From CAVVIO01 sp963748095 (GTDB lineage Bacteria > Bacteroidota > Bacteroidia > Bacteroidales > UBA10428), in NCBI GenBank assembly GCA_963748095.1, contig CAVVIO010000012.1:32794-96793 (forward strand): a stretch of DNA of 64,000 bases. Reading direction: 5' to 3'. The notes under the pieces were generated by a model. It worked only from the letters and a program-made list of their open reading frames with translations. It did not search any database and was not told the origin of the DNA. Below are positions 63,137 through 64,000 of the stretch, piece by piece. The first letter of the stretch is position 1. Every line of letters starts with the position of its first letter. Both the position numbers and the translations under genes were made by a program.

Positions 63137-63314
63137 GCTGAAAAAACTCGGTCCCGGTATCGAAAGTAAAGCCGTCTTTTTTTATCTGGTTGAGCCGCCC
63201 GCCTGCCTGTGAATACTTTTCTATTATTTCAACCCGGTATCCTTTTTTAACCAGTCGTAAAGCCGTGGTCAATCCACCCAGTCCGGCGCCGACAACTAAA
63301 ACACTTTTGTTCAT
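63075..63314 (-). CDS. crtI: Phytoene desaturase CrtI, N-terminal piece
   Basis: The piece starts MNKSVLVVGAGLGGLTTALRLVKKGYRVEIIEK, a Rossmann GxGxxG FAD-binding motif, and AGGRLNQIKKDGFTFDTG. An extra G (63153-63155) throws the frame. The correct reading DTGPSFFSMSYEFEK joins the middle piece. Confidence 0.88.
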   Translation of the reverse strand: MNKSVLVVGAGLGGLTTALRLVKKGYRVEIIEKYSQAGGRLNQIKKDGFTFDTGTEFFQHVIRIREVCKRLQYKASLSV

Positions 63315-63319
63315 ATCGT

Positions 63320-64000
63320 TTATTTTAACTTTTTTAATAATTCGGGATATAATTCATCTTTCACCCACAAAAATCCGGGTTCCGTTCTGATAATTTTCTC
63401 ATAATAGGCCATGGTTTTGTCATATTGATTCAATTCATTATATCCCTGAGCGATCATTACTAACAGATTCAGGTAGTTCCAGTCATTTTTTAACTGTTCC
63501 GGATTCTGTTCCATTATTTTTTCAGCCTTTTTATAATATTCCAGTGCCACCTCTTTTGAACCACCGAAAATGGCAGGCATAAAATATTCTGCATTGCCAT
63601 ATTGTATATAGCCGTAAGGATTATTTCCATCGAGTTGAATGGCTTGTTTTGCACAACTCACACTTTTCGGTCCCAAAAAGGGAGCATTGAAGATTTTCAG
63701 TCCGATGCGGTAACCGTAAAAAGCAGCTTTGTATGCATTGATCATTGATAAATGGTATCCGCTGTTTTCAAGCAACATCACATTTTTCTCACCCAGATCA
63801 AGGTATTTCTCTGCCTGATCATCCTTATCCATTCCAATACACCATCCAATGTATCCATACTGATAATTAAGTAATTCCAGAATAAAGTCATTGCTTTTGT
63901 ATTTCTGCCGGTCCATTTCATCAATCACATTTTTCCAGTGTTTCATATCATTGCTGATATAAGCTTTGTATATTTCCGATTTATAGGATGCCCTGCTATT
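63320..64000 (-). CDS. Tetratricopeptide-like protein (5' end outside window)
   Basis: The frame is open to the window edge, so the ATG at 63946 is not necessarily the start. The product has helical repeats with TPR spacing (YLDLGEKNVMLLENSGYHL, YGYIQYGNAEYFMPAIFGGSKEVALEYYKKAEKI, LLVMIAQGYNELNQYDKTMAYYEKIIRTEPGFLW). No enzyme motif is seen. It lies 6 bp upstream of crtI and may be co-transcribed with it. A role is unknown. Confidence 0.65.
   Translation of the reverse strand, partial: NSRASYKSEIYKAYISNDMKHWKNVIDEMDRQKYKSNDFILELLNYQYGYIGWCIGMDKDDQAEKYLDLGEKNVMLLENSGYHLSMINAYKAAFYGYRIGLKIFNAPFLGPKSVSCAKQAIQLDGNNPYGYIQYGNAEYFMPAIFGGSKEVALEYYKKAEKIMEQNPEQLKNDWNYLNLLVMIAQGYNELNQYDKTMAYYEKIIRTEPGFLWVKDELYPELLKKLK

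Overview
The window reads as a chromosome segment of an AT-rich Bacteroidota bacterium, most likely order Bacteroidales or Marinilabiliales (inference). It carries a PorP/SprF-type type IX secretion locus, proteins with type A and type B T9SS C-terminal domains, DUF4105/Lnb-like, DUF3820, GH92, GH140 and DUF1080 proteins, SiaB/SiaC-type phosphosignalling and a phytoene desaturase. One promoter fits the Bacteroidota TTTG / TAnnTTTG pattern. There is one tRNA (Lys-CTT) and no rRNA, CRISPR array, intact transposase or integrase.

Layout. 0-9 kb: end of purL, a GH13 enzyme, a LexA/CI-like autocleavable repressor, a membrane-anchored C39-like protein, a small orphan gene sharing the repressor's paired operators, a lipoprotein, a MORN protein, tRNA-Lys, an Lnb-domain membrane protein and a lipoprotein-type Memo-AMMECR1 fusion. 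9-19 kb: a GNAT-deacetylase fusion, DUF3820, a MarR regulator, a 1537-residue multisensor/REC/PEP-synthase-like protein with a pseudo-receiver LuxR regulator, and glutamate dehydrogenase. 19.5-28 kb: T9SS locus (PKD type B substrate, PorP/SprF, TPR-OmpA) and an inactive M43 protease homologue. 28-35 kb: CrtC-like protein, a broken thioredoxin-domain (DUF255) gene, DUF2809, a lysine-rich protein, a secreted Met/Asn/Gly-rich protein and deoC. 35.7-39 kb: a SiaB-SiaC-SiaA partner-switch module with an internally duplicated kinase and a heptad-perfect coiled-coil phosphatase. 39-48 kb: glycan genes (PL14-like, GH92, GH20, DUF5009) around a repeat-rich 1 kb spacer holding a 17-unit array of 21 bp. 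48-53.6 kb: unrelated small genes bounded by two copies of an intergenic repeat and containing two long imperfect hairpins. 53.6-64 kb: a T9SS type A protein, a GH140-DUF1080 pair, a beta-barrel protein, MscS, an XRE/membrane-protein/oxidoreductase operon and carotenoid CrtI.

Quality note. About a dozen genes are split by one or more single-base indels, several at short homopolymers, while reading frames up to 1537 residues are intact. Sequencing or assembly error is the simplest explanation for most. Broken genes are listed as their reading-frame pieces and the text gives the reconstructed gene.

Most distinctive observations: the multisensor/ATP-grasp protein with its pseudo-receiver partner, the twin 23-bp-spaced operators shared by the repressor and the small gene, the Sia module architecture, the 21-bp array, and the repeat-bounded block at 48-53.6 kb.
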